Positions 7,003 through 15,022 of a stretch of 40,693 nucleotides of DNA are shown here, in pieces. Below the pieces are notes generated by a model, which had not been told where the DNA came from, made no database searches, and was given only the letters and a program-made list of their open reading frames with translations. A program made the position numbers and the translations under genes. The stretch lies in contig JAFVWS010000010.1 in NCBI GenBank assembly GCA_017501545.1, positions 1 to 40,693 of the forward strand. Direction: 5' to 3'. How positions within the stretch are numbered: position 1 is the first letter of the stretch; every line of letters begins with the position of its first letter. Source of the stretch: Clostridia bacterium (lineage in GTDB: Bacteria; Bacillota; Clostridia; Oscillospirales; CAG-272).

Positions 7003-9231
7003 TTAGATATGAGAGTGGAAGGTTCTTGAAATAACCTCGTCCTGTTGCTCCTTAGTTAGCTTAATGAAGTTAACAGCATAGCCCGAAACACGGATTGTAA
7101 GCTGTGGATAAAGCTCTGGGTGCTTTTGTGCATCAAGTAAAAGCTCCTTGTCAAACACGTTAACGTTAAGGTGGAAGCCACCCTTGTCAGTGTAGCCGTC
7201 AAGAAGGGCGATAAGGTTGTTAACTCTTTCCTCGTCACTCTTGCCAAGCGCACCTGGGACAATTGTGAATGTGTTTGAAATACCGTCCTGTGAATCCATA
7301 AATGGAATCTTGGCAACAGATGCAAGGGAAGCAACTGCACCATTTTCATCACGAGAGTGCATTGGGTTTGCACCTGGAGCAAAGGCCTCACCAGCCTTAC
7401 GTCCGTCAGGAGTAGCACCTGTGTTTTGTCCATATGAAACGTTAGAGGTGATTGTCAAAATAGAGGTTGTGATAATACCATTACGATACGTGTGGTTTTG
7501 ACGTAGGCACTTAATAAATGTGTTAAGCACCTCTTTTGCAATGTTGTCAACACGGTCGTCATCATTACCAAATTTAGGGAAGTCACCCTCTACTATATAG
7601 TCAGTAACAAGTCCACGCTCATCACGAACAGGCTTAACCTTAGCATACTTAATAGCAGAAAGAGAGTCTGCAACAACGGAAAATCCTGCAATACCAGTTG
7701 CAAACCAACGGCGCACGTGTCTGTCGTGAAGCGCCATTTGAAGTCTTTCATATGAGTACTTGTCGTGCATATAGTGGATAATATTAAGCGCGTTTACGTA
7801 CACGCCTGCAAGCCACTGCATCATAGCAGTATATTTCTTCATTACGTCGTCGTAATCAAGATATTCGCCTGTGCAAGGCGCATATTCAGGGCCAACTCGC
7901 TCACCAGAAACCTCGTCAACACCGCCATTGATAGCGTAGAGTAGGCATTTTGCAAGGTTAGCTCTTGCACCGAAGAATTGCATTTCCTTACCAATCTTCA
8001 TTGAGGAAACACAGCAAGCAATACCATAGTCATCACCATGAAGTGGACGCATAATATCGTCGTTTTCATACTGAATTGCGTGGTGCTTGATTGAAATCTC
8101 AGCGCAGTATTTCTTAAAGTTATCAGGAAGCTGATTAGACCAAAGCACAGTAAGGTTTGGCTCTGGCGCTGCACCTAAGTTGTTTAGAGTGTTAAGATAA
8201 CGATAGCTCATCTTTGTAACAAGTGGACGTCCGTCAGTTGACATACCACCAAGTGATTCTGTAACCCACGTTGGGTCGCCTGCAAAGATTGAGTTGTATT
8301 TTGGTGTTCTTGCAAAGCAAATCATACGAAGCTTCATAATGAAGTGGTCGATAATTTCCTGTGCCTCACTCTCGGTCAAAATACCATTTTGAATATCTCT
8401 TTCTGCATAAATATCAAGGAAGGTAGAGGTTCTTCCAAGGCTCATTGCAGCACCGTTTTGCTCCTTAACAGCGGCAAGATATCCAAAATAAAGTGCTTGG
8501 GTTGCCTCCTTTAAGGTTTTAGCTGGCTTAGAAATATCGCAGTCGTACTTTTCAGCAAGCTCCTTGAGCATAAGTAGAGCACGGATTTGCTCACTAAGCT
8601 CCTCACGGTCTCTGATAACGTCATAGTACATTACAGTTTGGGTGGAAGCCTTTTGGTTTTCCTTATCTTCGATAAGACGGTCAACGCCGTAAAGCGCAAC
8701 GCGACGATAGTCACCGATAATTCTGCCTCTGCCATAAGCGTCAGGCAAGCCGGTGATAATGTGGTTTGAACGACACCTTCTCATCTCAGGTGTGTAAGCA
8801 TCAAAAACGCCTGCATTGTGTGTTTTTCTGTGCTCAGTAAAGGTTTTTACAACCTCTGGGTTAATCTCGTAGCCGTGGTCACGGCAAGCCTTAACGCTCA
8901 TTCTAATACCACCATAGGTGTGAAGAGGGCGCTTAAGTGGCTTTTCTGTTTGAAGACCTACAATTTTCTCTTTTTTCTTATTGATATAGCCGGCGTCGTG
9001 TGATGTGATAGTTGAAACCACGTCAGTGTCCATATCAAGGACTCCGCCGTTTTCTATTTCCTTTTTCTTAAGCTCAGAAATTTCGTTCCATAGGGAAATA
9101 GTGTCCTTAGTTGGGCCAGTTAAAAAGCTACTGTCTCCATAGTATGGTGTATAGTTTTCTTGGATAAAATCACGCACGTTGATTTCGTTTTGCCAAGCGC
9201 CTTCGTTAAAGCCCTTCCATGCATCAATCAT
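7003..9231 (-). CDS. pflB: formate C-acetyltransferase (pyruvate formate-lyase)
   Basis: 742 residues, normal for PflB. The adjacent active-site cysteines are Cys406-Cys407 in GIACCVSSM, and the glycyl-radical loop RVSGYAVNF puts the radical at Gly717, 26 residues from the end. It converts pyruvate and CoA to acetyl-CoA and formate in mixed-acid fermentation. The short C-terminal ISRTFHSHI and the conserved N-terminal [19 protein letters not shown] block mark a true PFL rather than a glycerol dehydratase-type relative. AAGGAGGT sits 8 nt ahead of the ATG. Transcription starts from the consensus promoter at 9315-9343, and a palindrome at 9276-9300 lies in the leader. pflA follows immediately. 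Confidence 0.97.
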   Translation of the reverse strand: MIDAWKGFNEGAWQNEINVRDFIQENYTPYYGDSSFLTGPTKDTISLWNEISELKKKEIENGGVLDMDTDVVSTITSHDAGYINKKKEKIVGLQTEKPLKRPLHTYGGIRMSVKACRDHGYEINPEVVKTFTEHRKTHNAGVFDAYTPEMRRCRSNHIITGLPDAYGRGRIIGDYRRVALYGVDRLIEDKENQKASTQTVMYYDVIRDREELSEQIRALLMLKELAEKYDCDISKPAKTLKEATQALYFGYLAAVKEQNGAAMSLGRTSTFLDIYAERDIQNGILTESEAQEIIDHFIMKLRMICFARTPKYNSIFAGDPTWVTESLGGMSTDGRPLVTKMSYRYLNTLNNLGAAPEPNLTVLWSNQLPDNFKKYCAEISIKHHAIQYENDDIMRPLHGDDYGIACCVSSMKIGKEMQFFGARANLAKCLLYAINGGVDEVSGERVGPEYAPCTGEYLDYDDVMKKYTAMMQWLAGVYVNALNIIHYMHDKYSYERLQMALHDRHVRRWFATGIAGFSVVADSLSAIKYAKVKPVRDERGLVTDYIVEGDFPKFGNDDDRVDNIAKEVLNTFIKCLRQNHTYRNGIITTSILTITSNVSYGQNTGATPDGRKAGEAFAPGANPMHSRDENGAVASLASVAKIPFMDSQDGISNTFTIVPGALGKSDEERVNNLIALLDGYTDKGGFHLNVNVFDKELLLDAQKHPELYPQLTIRVSGYAVNFIKLTKEQQDEVISRTFHSHI

Positions 9232-9248
9232 AGAAATACCTCCTTTAT

Positions 9249-9343
9249 CTCGCTGTGCGAGGAAATGTAAGCGAAACTATATATAGATACTATATATAGT
9301 GTGCTCTTGAGTATAGTATATCATTTTGTAGTTTGCTTGTCAA
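9249..9343 (-). promoter_or_regulatory. pflBA promoter with palindromic leader elements
   Basis: Minus strand: TTGACA (9338-9343), a 17-bp spacer, then TATACT (9315-9320), a strong sigma-A promoter. Just downstream of the expected start, at 9276-9300, is a perfect inverted repeat: ACTATATATAG, ATA, CTATATATAGT (11-bp arms, 3-bp centre). A second hairpin, CTCGC-TGT-GCGAG, lies at 9249-9261 directly before the ribosome-binding site. The position of the large palindrome suits a repressor operator. It does not match the FNR or Rex consensus I know, so its protein is unknown. Confidence 0.85.
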
Positions 9344-9473
9344 TATTTGTAATATACAAAAATGATGAATTTTTTCTTAACATTTTGGACAAAAAATCAT
9401 AAAATTTAAGCTTTAGTTGACTTAGTAAACAATTAAAAGAAAAAAATTAAGATGCTTTTTAAAAATAAAATAC

Positions 9474-9502
9474 TTGAAATTATAATAAGAATAGTGTATT
9501 AT
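9474..9502 (+). promoter_or_regulatory. sigma-A promoter for the first LRR protein
   Basis: TTGAAA (9474-9479), 17 bp, TATTAT (9497-9502), in a very AT-rich interval. Between the divergent pflBA promoter and this one (9344-9473) I see only AT-rich sequence without recognisable features. Confidence 0.65.
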
Positions 9503-9546
9503 ATAATTAACTAATTGTATTTTCATTAATAGTTAGGAGAAATGTT

Positions 9547-11151
9547 ATGAAGAAAAAACTACTTTTAACAATGGTTATAGTAGCAATTTTCACACTTTTA
9601 TTTGCTATGTGTGTTTTTGCTGCAGCACCAATTCCACAAAAGCCAGACCTTGGCGTTGACTTTGGAGCAGTAACTACAATAGATAACTTTGCGGCACCAT
9701 CAAGCCTATACACCTCAACTGATGAGCGTGTGCTTTTGGTAGACGAAGAAGGTAACTATGTAACTTACCCAACGTACTACGTAACAAAGGACAATGCAAC
9801 CTTTGATTTTGATTTTTCAAAGCTAAACAGTGCGCAAAGCATTCAATATTCAAAAAAGTCTGTTGTAATGGTTGAAATTCCTGACGGAGTAACAACTATT
9901 TCAGGTAGCTATTTTGCAGGTACAGGCAACTTCCCAGCTTGTATTTACGTACAGTTTCCTGGTTCAGTAACAAGCTATGGTTCAAACTTGTTTGCAAGCT
10001 ACAATAGCGTAATTAGAGCAGTTGAATTCCTTGACGGCACAGAGCCTATAACAATGGGTGACGGTATGTTTGGTGCACAGCATAACGGAGGCACATCAAA
10101 CTTACAATATGTTAAATTCCCAAATAACTTAGTCTCTATCGGAAATAGCACATTTGGTAAGTCTTGGCAAAACAAAACTATCATTTTGGGCGAAAATCTT
10201 GAAAAGATAGGCACAAACTTCTTTGGTGAGTCAACTCCAAGCGGCAAGGATACTTTTGTTTATGCATCATCCAAGTTCTTTGCTAATCCACAAGATATGT
10301 TTACAAACTTGTTTGGCGGATTTGACCAATGGCATAACAACTATCTAAGAGTTACACTTTTCTATACAGGCACTCAAGAGCAAGCACAGACATTTGTCGC
10401 TAATGGCAAGGCAATACAAGCAGGCTATATGTGGGATGATGACAAGGCACTCATTGTAAGTGCAAGTGAGTATGATTACGCAACACACAAGCCAACACAA
10501 AATGCAGATATTACAATAGTTTATGGTGTTAACAAATGCGATGCATTCTATAATGGCACACATAATGAGCAAAAGCTAAACTCCTGCCAATTTGGCTGTG
10601 CAAGGGGCTGTGGCGTGGTTGCACTTCTTGAAAACCCAGAGCACAGCTTTGCAAAAACAGTTAGCTATGGTGGAAAGAGTGACGTAAACTATTATTTGCC
10701 AATCACAGTTTGTGAGGCGTGCGAAAACTGCAAAACCGCAAAGGGTGATGTGGTAGAAATTAATCCACTATTTACAGACAAGGGCTATTCAGTTTGCCTT
10801 GATGGCGTTGGAATTACCTATAAGTTCAGTGCTGACATTGATTCAATCAAGCTATACAAGCAACACGTGTCAAGCGATTTTGAATATGGCGTGGTTGCAT
10901 CCAAAAACGAGGGCACACCACTTAGCGTTGTAAATGGCAAGGCAGAGTCCTTGGAAAACACAGTAAACGTAGCAATGCAAGCAACCGAGCTTGGTTATTT
11001 TGAAATCAAGGTTATCGGACTTAGCGATGAATATTTGGAAACACCAATAGTTTGCTGTGGCTATGTAAGAGAAAATGAAGCAATTTACTACCTCAGCGAG
11101 GGACTATCAAGCGTAAGCGCAACTGGAAAGACATATAATAGCTTTAATTAA
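9547..11151 (+). CDS. secreted BspA-like leucine-rich-repeat protein with C-terminal cysteine module
   Basis: A 534-residue product with a signal peptide (MKKKLLLTMV..., cleavage near AMCVFAAA). The middle, about residues 95-250, has degenerate LRR_5/BspA repeats: short strands such as VEIPDGVTTI, VKFPNNLVSIGNSTF and IILGENLEKIGTNFF. The segment before them, LLVDEEGNYVTYPTYYVTKDNATF, is shared with the paralogue at 12259. Residues 345-534 form a module with cysteine pairs (CQFGCARGC, CEACENC, IVCCGYV). No membrane anchor, LPXTG or S-layer motif is visible at the C terminus, so it may be released or bound non-covalently. BspA-like proteins are often adhesins. The last ~190 codons and the 3' untranslated region are almost identical in DNA to the paralogue. 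AGGAG precedes the ATG. Confidence 0.82.
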   Translation: MKKKLLLTMVIVAIFTLLFAMCVFAAAPIPQKPDLGVDFGAVTTIDNFAAPSSLYTSTDERVLLVDEEGNYVTYPTYYVTKDNATFDFDFSKLNSAQSIQYSKKSVVMVEIPDGVTTISGSYFAGTGNFPACIYVQFPGSVTSYGSNLFASYNSVIRAVEFLDGTEPITMGDGMFGAQHNGGTSNLQYVKFPNNLVSIGNSTFGKSWQNKTIILGENLEKIGTNFFGESTPSGKDTFVYASSKFFANPQDMFTNLFGGFDQWHNNYLRVTLFYTGTQEQAQTFVANGKAIQAGYMWDDDKALIVSASEYDYATHKPTQNADITIVYGVNKCDAFYNGTHNEQKLNSCQFGCARGCGVVALLENPEHSFAKTVSYGGKSDVNYYLPITVCEACENCKTAKGDVVEINPLFTDKGYSVCLDGVGITYKFSADIDSIKLYKQHVSSDFEYGVVASKNEGTPLSVVNGKAESLENTVNVAMQATELGYFEIKVIGLSDEYLETPIVCCGYVRENEAIYYLSEGLSSVSATGKTYNSFN

Positions 11152-11212
11152 GCAAAATAATAAAAGAGGGAGTTAAAAACTTCCTCTTTTTTTGCGCAAG
11201 AATATTGTAATG
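10567..11212 (+). repeat. near-identical 3' cassette, copy 1
   Basis: This ~645-bp stretch covers the C-terminal cysteine module, the stop codon, the terminator and a few bases beyond. It matches 13309-13953 with about 18 substitutions and one single-base indel by my reading (roughly 97% identity). The 5' parts of the same two genes are strongly diverged. Confidence 0.9.
11162..11193 (+). terminator. intrinsic terminator of the first LRR gene
   Basis: AAGAGGGAGTT and AACTTCCTCTT form an 11-bp stem with one G-T pair, followed by seven or more T. The same terminator is part of the duplicated cassette. Confidence 0.88.
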
Positions 11213-11247
11213 ACGTAAAACGCAAGCTGCACGGGCGTAATGAAAAG

Positions 11248-11273
11248 AAAAAAGCGGACAGGTCCGCTTTTTA
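11248..11273 (-). terminator. intrinsic terminator of the AraC-family gene
   Basis: AAAAAGCGGA and TCCGCTTTTT form a perfect stem around CAGG. The stop codon of the regulator overlaps its upstream edge on the minus strand. Because it is symmetrical it may also act on the plus strand. Confidence 0.88.
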
Positions 11274-12134
11274 CAATGTAATAATTTGCTTGCGATAGTT
11301 TGATGGAGAGATGCCGATATATGCTTTAAAGACTCTTGAAAAGAAGTTTATATCAGGGTATCCACACAAAATACCTATTTCCTCAATTGATAAATTTGTG
11401 CTTTCGATTAGGCTTCTTGCATGCTCTAAGCGAAGCTGAATTATGTACTTAGTAGGGGATATGCCAAGCTGCTCCTTAAAGAGAAGATTATATGAGGTCA
11501 TACACATATTTTCCATTTTTGCAAGGTCGGTGATTTTTATTTTTGAGGGGTAATTTTCATTTATAAATCTTATAGATTTAGCAAGAGACGTTTTTTCAAG
11601 CACTGCATTTTTTATAGCGCGTGATGATTCAATAAGTAGCCTTTCGAGTAAAATTGAAAGCTCACGCTCACGCAAAGAGTCGTTTTTTGCAAAGCCCTCA
11701 AAAAGGGTGTTGAATCTTAACTGCATATGGTTTTTATAGCTTAGCTTGTTGATTTTAGGAAACAGAGAAATTTCATAGTCAAAAAGTATTTTCTCAACCT
11801 GTGAGCCTGTAAAATGCACACACAAATATCTAAGAGGTAAATCGACGGTTTTGATTTCGTATGGCGTTTTTGCAGGTATTATAAAAAGCTCGTTTTCATA
11901 AGAATACGCAACCCCGTGTTTAGTTTTCACGCTTAAAGACCCCGAAATTACATACACAAGATAGTAGTCAAGTCGCCCTTTTTTGTTGTAGTTTGTGCTT
12001 TCGTTTCCAGTGCTAACTCGTGCGGCGACGTTTACAACCAAGGGTAGGGCGCCACTTTCACGGCTGTTGTGGTTTATGTCGAACCAACTGAAATTGCCGT
12101 CCTTGGTTAAGGTGGAAAGATAAAGATTTTCCAT
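11271..12134 (-). CDS. AraC-family transcriptional regulator
   Basis: 287 residues with an N-terminal cupin-like sensing half (DYYLVYVISGSLSVKTKHG, then ELFIIPAKTPYEI) and a C-terminal AraC DNA-binding domain (about 190-287) with two helix-turn-helix motifs. The second carries the signature IEEIGILCGYPDINFFSRVFKAYIGISPSNYR. Such proteins usually bind a sugar or related ligand and activate nearby genes. It lies between two paralogous secreted LRR genes and is divergent from the one at 12259, so regulation of one or both is plausible but inferred. AGGAGG lies upstream of the ATG. Confidence 0.93.
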   Translation of the reverse strand: MENLYLSTLTKDGNFSWFDINHNSRESGALPLVVNVAARVSTGNESTNYNKKGRLDYYLVYVISGSLSVKTKHGVAYSYENELFIIPAKTPYEIKTVDLPLRYLCVHFTGSQVEKILFDYEISLFPKINKLSYKNHMQLRFNTLFEGFAKNDSLRERELSILLERLLIESSRAIKNAVLEKTSLAKSIRFINENYPSKIKITDLAKMENMCMTSYNLLFKEQLGISPTKYIIQLRLEHARSLIESTNLSIEEIGILCGYPDINFFSRVFKAYIGISPSNYRKQIITL

Positions 12135-12258
12135 ATATCCTCCTATAAAATGTTAAATAATGCTAATTTTTCGTTAAATAATCAATGTAAAAAGACTTTA
12201 ATTTATTATATCATATAATTGTAATAAAGTCAAATAGTTCAAAAAAGGAGAAAGAAAA
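12135..12258. promoter_or_regulatory. divergent intergenic control region
   Basis: Between the AraC-family gene and the second LRR gene. It holds a palindrome TTATAT-C-ATATAA (12206-12218) and an outer inverted repeat GACTTTA/TAAAGTC (12194-12231). TATAAT at 12214-12219 could be a -10 box for the LRR gene, but I cannot pair it with a good -35, which would fit an activator-dependent promoter. The octamer TAATTGTA occurs here (12216) and also in the leader of the first LRR gene (9512). Confidence 0.5.
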
Positions 12259-13893
12259 ATGAAAAGAAAAGCACTATTAACTATACTTTTTGCAGCTACA
12301 TTTTGCTTGCTTTTTGTATTTGGCATATGCGCTGCTACAACTAACGAATTTGCTGACACACCTGAAACAATAGACGGCATTGACCTGACTAATATGAATA
12401 CTGATACAACCTCGCGCGTGGTGATAGTTGATGCTAATGGAGAGTATCACACTTACCCAGCACAGTACGTTGTGTCAAATAACACAAAGTTTTATTACAA
12501 CTTTAGCCCTATCAACACTGCGCTTGGCACATCCTATAACAAGCACAGCGTGATTAGAATTGAGGTTCCTGATAATATCTTAATTGCTACAAACTGTGGT
12601 GATTTATCACAAACAAATAATCTTGTAGAAATTAAGTTTTCGCCAAGCTCTCAGCTTCACACACTTGAATATGGTTGCTTTTATGCTAACAAAAAACTGG
12701 AAAAACTAAATATTCCTAAAAATGTTACCACAATGGGAACGCTTATCATTAACAACAGCTCTGCGTTGAAAGAATTAATCTTTGATGATGGCTTTTGCGC
12801 TATACCACCAAAGGACTCCTTTACTGGCGCAAAAAATATTCAAAAGGTTGTTTTTTCTAACCAAATGACAACAATTGACAGAAAAGCCTTTTTCAATTCT
12901 TTTACCTCGGTTAAAGAAATTTATCTTGGAGCTTCCTTAATGGATTTAGGTGCAGCAGCAAAGGTTGATTCCGGTGGAACCGATGGCGGTAACTTTTCAT
13001 ACACAGATGGACCATTGAAGATTTATGCATCTGAAAATTTGTTTGCTAATATTGACACTATTGAAAGAGGCAGGCTTAATGGTTGGACAGGAAATAGACT
13101 TTTAAAGGGCGTAGTGTTCTATACAGGCACAATGGCGCAAGCACAGGCTCTTGTTGACAAGGCGGAAAGCGATACTCCTATTTTCAATAATGCAACACTT
13201 GTTGAATGGGATTCAACTAAAACCGATGATGAATATGTTCCTTCAAGTGGTTGGACAATTGTATGTAACTACAATAAGTGTCGTGCATTTTATGGAAATC
13301 AGCACGATGAGCAAAAGCTAAACTCTTGCCAATTTGGCTGTGCAAGGGGCTGTGGCGTGGTTGCACTTCTTGAAAACCCAGAGCACAGCTTTGGAAAAAC
13401 AGTTAGCTATGGTGGAAAGAGTGACGTAAACTATTATTTGCCAATCACAGTTTGTGAGGCGTGCGAAAACTGCAAAACCGCAAAGGGTGATGTGGTAGAA
13501 ATCGATCCATTATTTACAGACAAGGGCTATTCAGTTTGCCTTGACGACGTTGGAATTACCTATAAGTTCAGTGCAGACCTTGAAGCAATTAAGCTATACA
13601 AGCAACACGTGTCAAGCGATTTTGAATATGGCGTGGTTGCATCCAAAAACGAGGGCGCGCCACTTAGCGTTGTAAATGGCAAGGCAGAGTCCTTGGCAAA
13701 CACAGTAAACGTAGCAATGCAAGCAACCGAGCTTGGTTATTTTGAAATCAAGGTTATTGGACTTAGCGATGAATATTTGGATACGCCAATAGTTTGCTGT
13801 GGCTATGTAAGAGAAAATGAAGCAATTTACTACCTCAGCGAGGGACTATCAAGCGTAAGCGCAACTGGAAAGACATATAATAGCTTTAATTAA
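12259..13893 (+). CDS. secreted BspA-like leucine-rich-repeat protein, paralogue 2
   Basis: A 544-residue product, paralogous over its whole length to the protein at 9547 but with a diverged first two thirds. It has a signal peptide (MKRKALLTILFAATFCLLFVFGICA). The strands VVIVDANGEYHTYPAQYVVSNNTKF match the paralogue. LRR_5-like repeats run from about residue 95 to 250 (LEYGCFYANKKLEKLNIPKN, TTIDRKAFFNSFTSVKEIYLG). The C-terminal module (residues 355-544) is nearly identical to the other copy, with CQFGCARGC, CEACENC and CCGYV. AAGGAG precedes the start. An exported, possibly adhesive protein is the best guess; no anchoring signal is seen. The neighbouring AraC regulator is divergent and may control it. 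Confidence 0.82.
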   Translation: MKRKALLTILFAATFCLLFVFGICAATTNEFADTPETIDGIDLTNMNTDTTSRVVIVDANGEYHTYPAQYVVSNNTKFYYNFSPINTALGTSYNKHSVIRIEVPDNILIATNCGDLSQTNNLVEIKFSPSSQLHTLEYGCFYANKKLEKLNIPKNVTTMGTLIINNSSALKELIFDDGFCAIPPKDSFTGAKNIQKVVFSNQMTTIDRKAFFNSFTSVKEIYLGASLMDLGAAAKVDSGGTDGGNFSYTDGPLKIYASENLFANIDTIERGRLNGWTGNRLLKGVVFYTGTMAQAQALVDKAESDTPIFNNATLVEWDSTKTDDEYVPSSGWTIVCNYNKCRAFYGNQHDEQKLNSCQFGCARGCGVVALLENPEHSFGKTVSYGGKSDVNYYLPITVCEACENCKTAKGDVVEIDPLFTDKGYSVCLDDVGITYKFSADLEAIKLYKQHVSSDFEYGVVASKNEGAPLSVVNGKAESLANTVNVAMQATELGYFEIKVIGLSDEYLDTPIVCCGYVRENEAIYYLSEGLSSVSATGKTYNSFN

Positions 13894-13953
13894 GCAAAAT
13901 AATAAAAGAGGGAGTTAAAAGACTTCCTCTTTTTTTGCGCAAAAATATTGAAA
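13309..13953 (+). repeat. near-identical 3' cassette, copy 2
   Basis: Partner of 10567-11212, offset 2,742 bp and in the same orientation. Identity extends through the stop codon and terminator into non-coding DNA, so conservation of protein sequence alone does not explain it. Recent duplication or gene conversion is likely. Confidence 0.9.
13904..13936 (+). terminator. intrinsic terminator of the second LRR gene
   Basis: Same hairpin as after the first LRR gene, with one extra base in the loop side and a run of T behind. It ends about 70 bp before the meso-DAP dehydrogenase gene. Confidence 0.88.
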
Positions 13954-14004
13954 ATACGAAATGTGTGTGTTAAAATAAATTATATTTTAAAAGAGGTGAT
14001 TTCT

Positions 14005-14988
14005 GTGATTAGAATAGGAATATATGGCTACGGAAACCTTGGACGTGGCGTTGAAAGTGCGATTATGCAAAATAGCGATATGGAGCTTGTTGCGGTTTTT
14101 ACCCGTCGCGACCCAAGCACAGTAAGGCTAATAAACAGTGACGTACCAGTTTACAGGGCAGAGGACGCGCTTGATATGACTGATAAAATTGACGTTATGA
14201 TTTTGTGTGGTGGAAGTGCAACTGATTTGCCAGTGCAAACACCATATCTTGCAAAATACTTTAACGTAATTGACAGCTTTGATACACACGCAAAAATTCC
14301 TGAGCATTTTGAAAACGTTGACAAAAGTGCCAAGGAAAATGGCAATGTTGGCATAATTTCTGTGGGCTGGGACCCAGGTATGTTTTCACTTAACAGACTA
14401 TTAGCCGGCTCAATTTTGGTTGACGGCGCTGACTACACCTTTTGGGGTAGAGGAGTAAGCCAAGGGCACTCTGATGCTATTCGTAGAATAGAGGGAGTTA
14501 AAAATGCAAAGCAATATACAGTTCCAGTTGAAAAGGCGCTTGAGGCTGTAAGAAATGGCGAAAACCCAACGCTTACAACAAGAGAAAAGCACACAAGAGA
14601 GTGCTTTGTTGTTCCTTGCGAGGGCGCAGACTTAGCGCGCATTGAAAACGAAATTAAGACAATGCCAAACTACTTTGCCGACTATGACACAACAGTTAAC
14701 TTTATCAGCGAGGATGAATTTAATAAAAACCACGCTGGTATTCCTCACGGTGGTGTTGTAATTCGCACAGGTAAGACAGGACCAAGCCTTGAAAACAAGC
14801 ACGTTATAGAATATAAAATTACACTTGATTCCAACCCTGAGTTTACAGCATCTGTAATAGTTGCATACGCACGCGCAGCATATAAGCTGAGCTGTGAGGG
14901 TGCTTGTGGCTGTAAAACGGTATTCGATATTGCACCTGCATATCTTTCCCAAAAGAGTGGCGAGGAGCTAAGAAAAAATTTACTATAA
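14005..14988 (+). CDS. ddh: meso-diaminopimelate D-dehydrogenase
   Basis: 327 residues, the usual size of the family. The N-terminal nucleotide-binding loop GYGNLGRG, the LCGGSATDLP block and GWDPGMFSLNR, WGRGVSQGHSDAIRR are typical of meso-DAP dehydrogenase. The enzyme makes meso-diaminopimelate from tetrahydrodipicolinate, ammonia and NADPH in one step, feeding lysine and peptidoglycan synthesis. I chose the GTG at 14005 (MIRIGIYGYG): AGAGGTGAT lies just upstream and the protein then begins with the conserved first strand. An upstream TTG at 13948 would add 19 residues read from the duplicated terminator region. A terminator follows, so the gene appears monocistronic. Confidence 0.93.
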   Translation: MIRIGIYGYGNLGRGVESAIMQNSDMELVAVFTRRDPSTVRLINSDVPVYRAEDALDMTDKIDVMILCGGSATDLPVQTPYLAKYFNVIDSFDTHAKIPEHFENVDKSAKENGNVGIISVGWDPGMFSLNRLLAGSILVDGADYTFWGRGVSQGHSDAIRRIEGVKNAKQYTVPVEKALEAVRNGENPTLTTREKHTRECFVVPCEGADLARIENEIKTMPNYFADYDTTVNFISEDEFNKNHAGIPHGGVVIRTGKTGPSLENKHVIEYKITLDSNPEFTASVIVAYARAAYKLSCEGACGCKTVFDIAPAYLSQKSGEELRKNLL

Positions 14989-14991
14989 AAC

Positions 14992-15022
14992 AAAAAAGCA
15001 CCCCAAAAAGGGTGCTTTTATT
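14992..15022. terminator. bidirectional intrinsic terminator
   Basis: AAAAAGCACCC and GGGTGCTTTT around a CAAAAA loop, between ddh and the convergent decarboxylase gene, with A and T runs on either side. Confidence 0.88.

Noticed and set aside
13948-14004. Longer meso-DAP dehydrogenase starting at a TTG at 13948
   Set aside because: The extra 19 residues are translated from DNA next to the duplicated terminator and are not part of the family; GTG 14005 has the ribosome-binding site and gives normal length.
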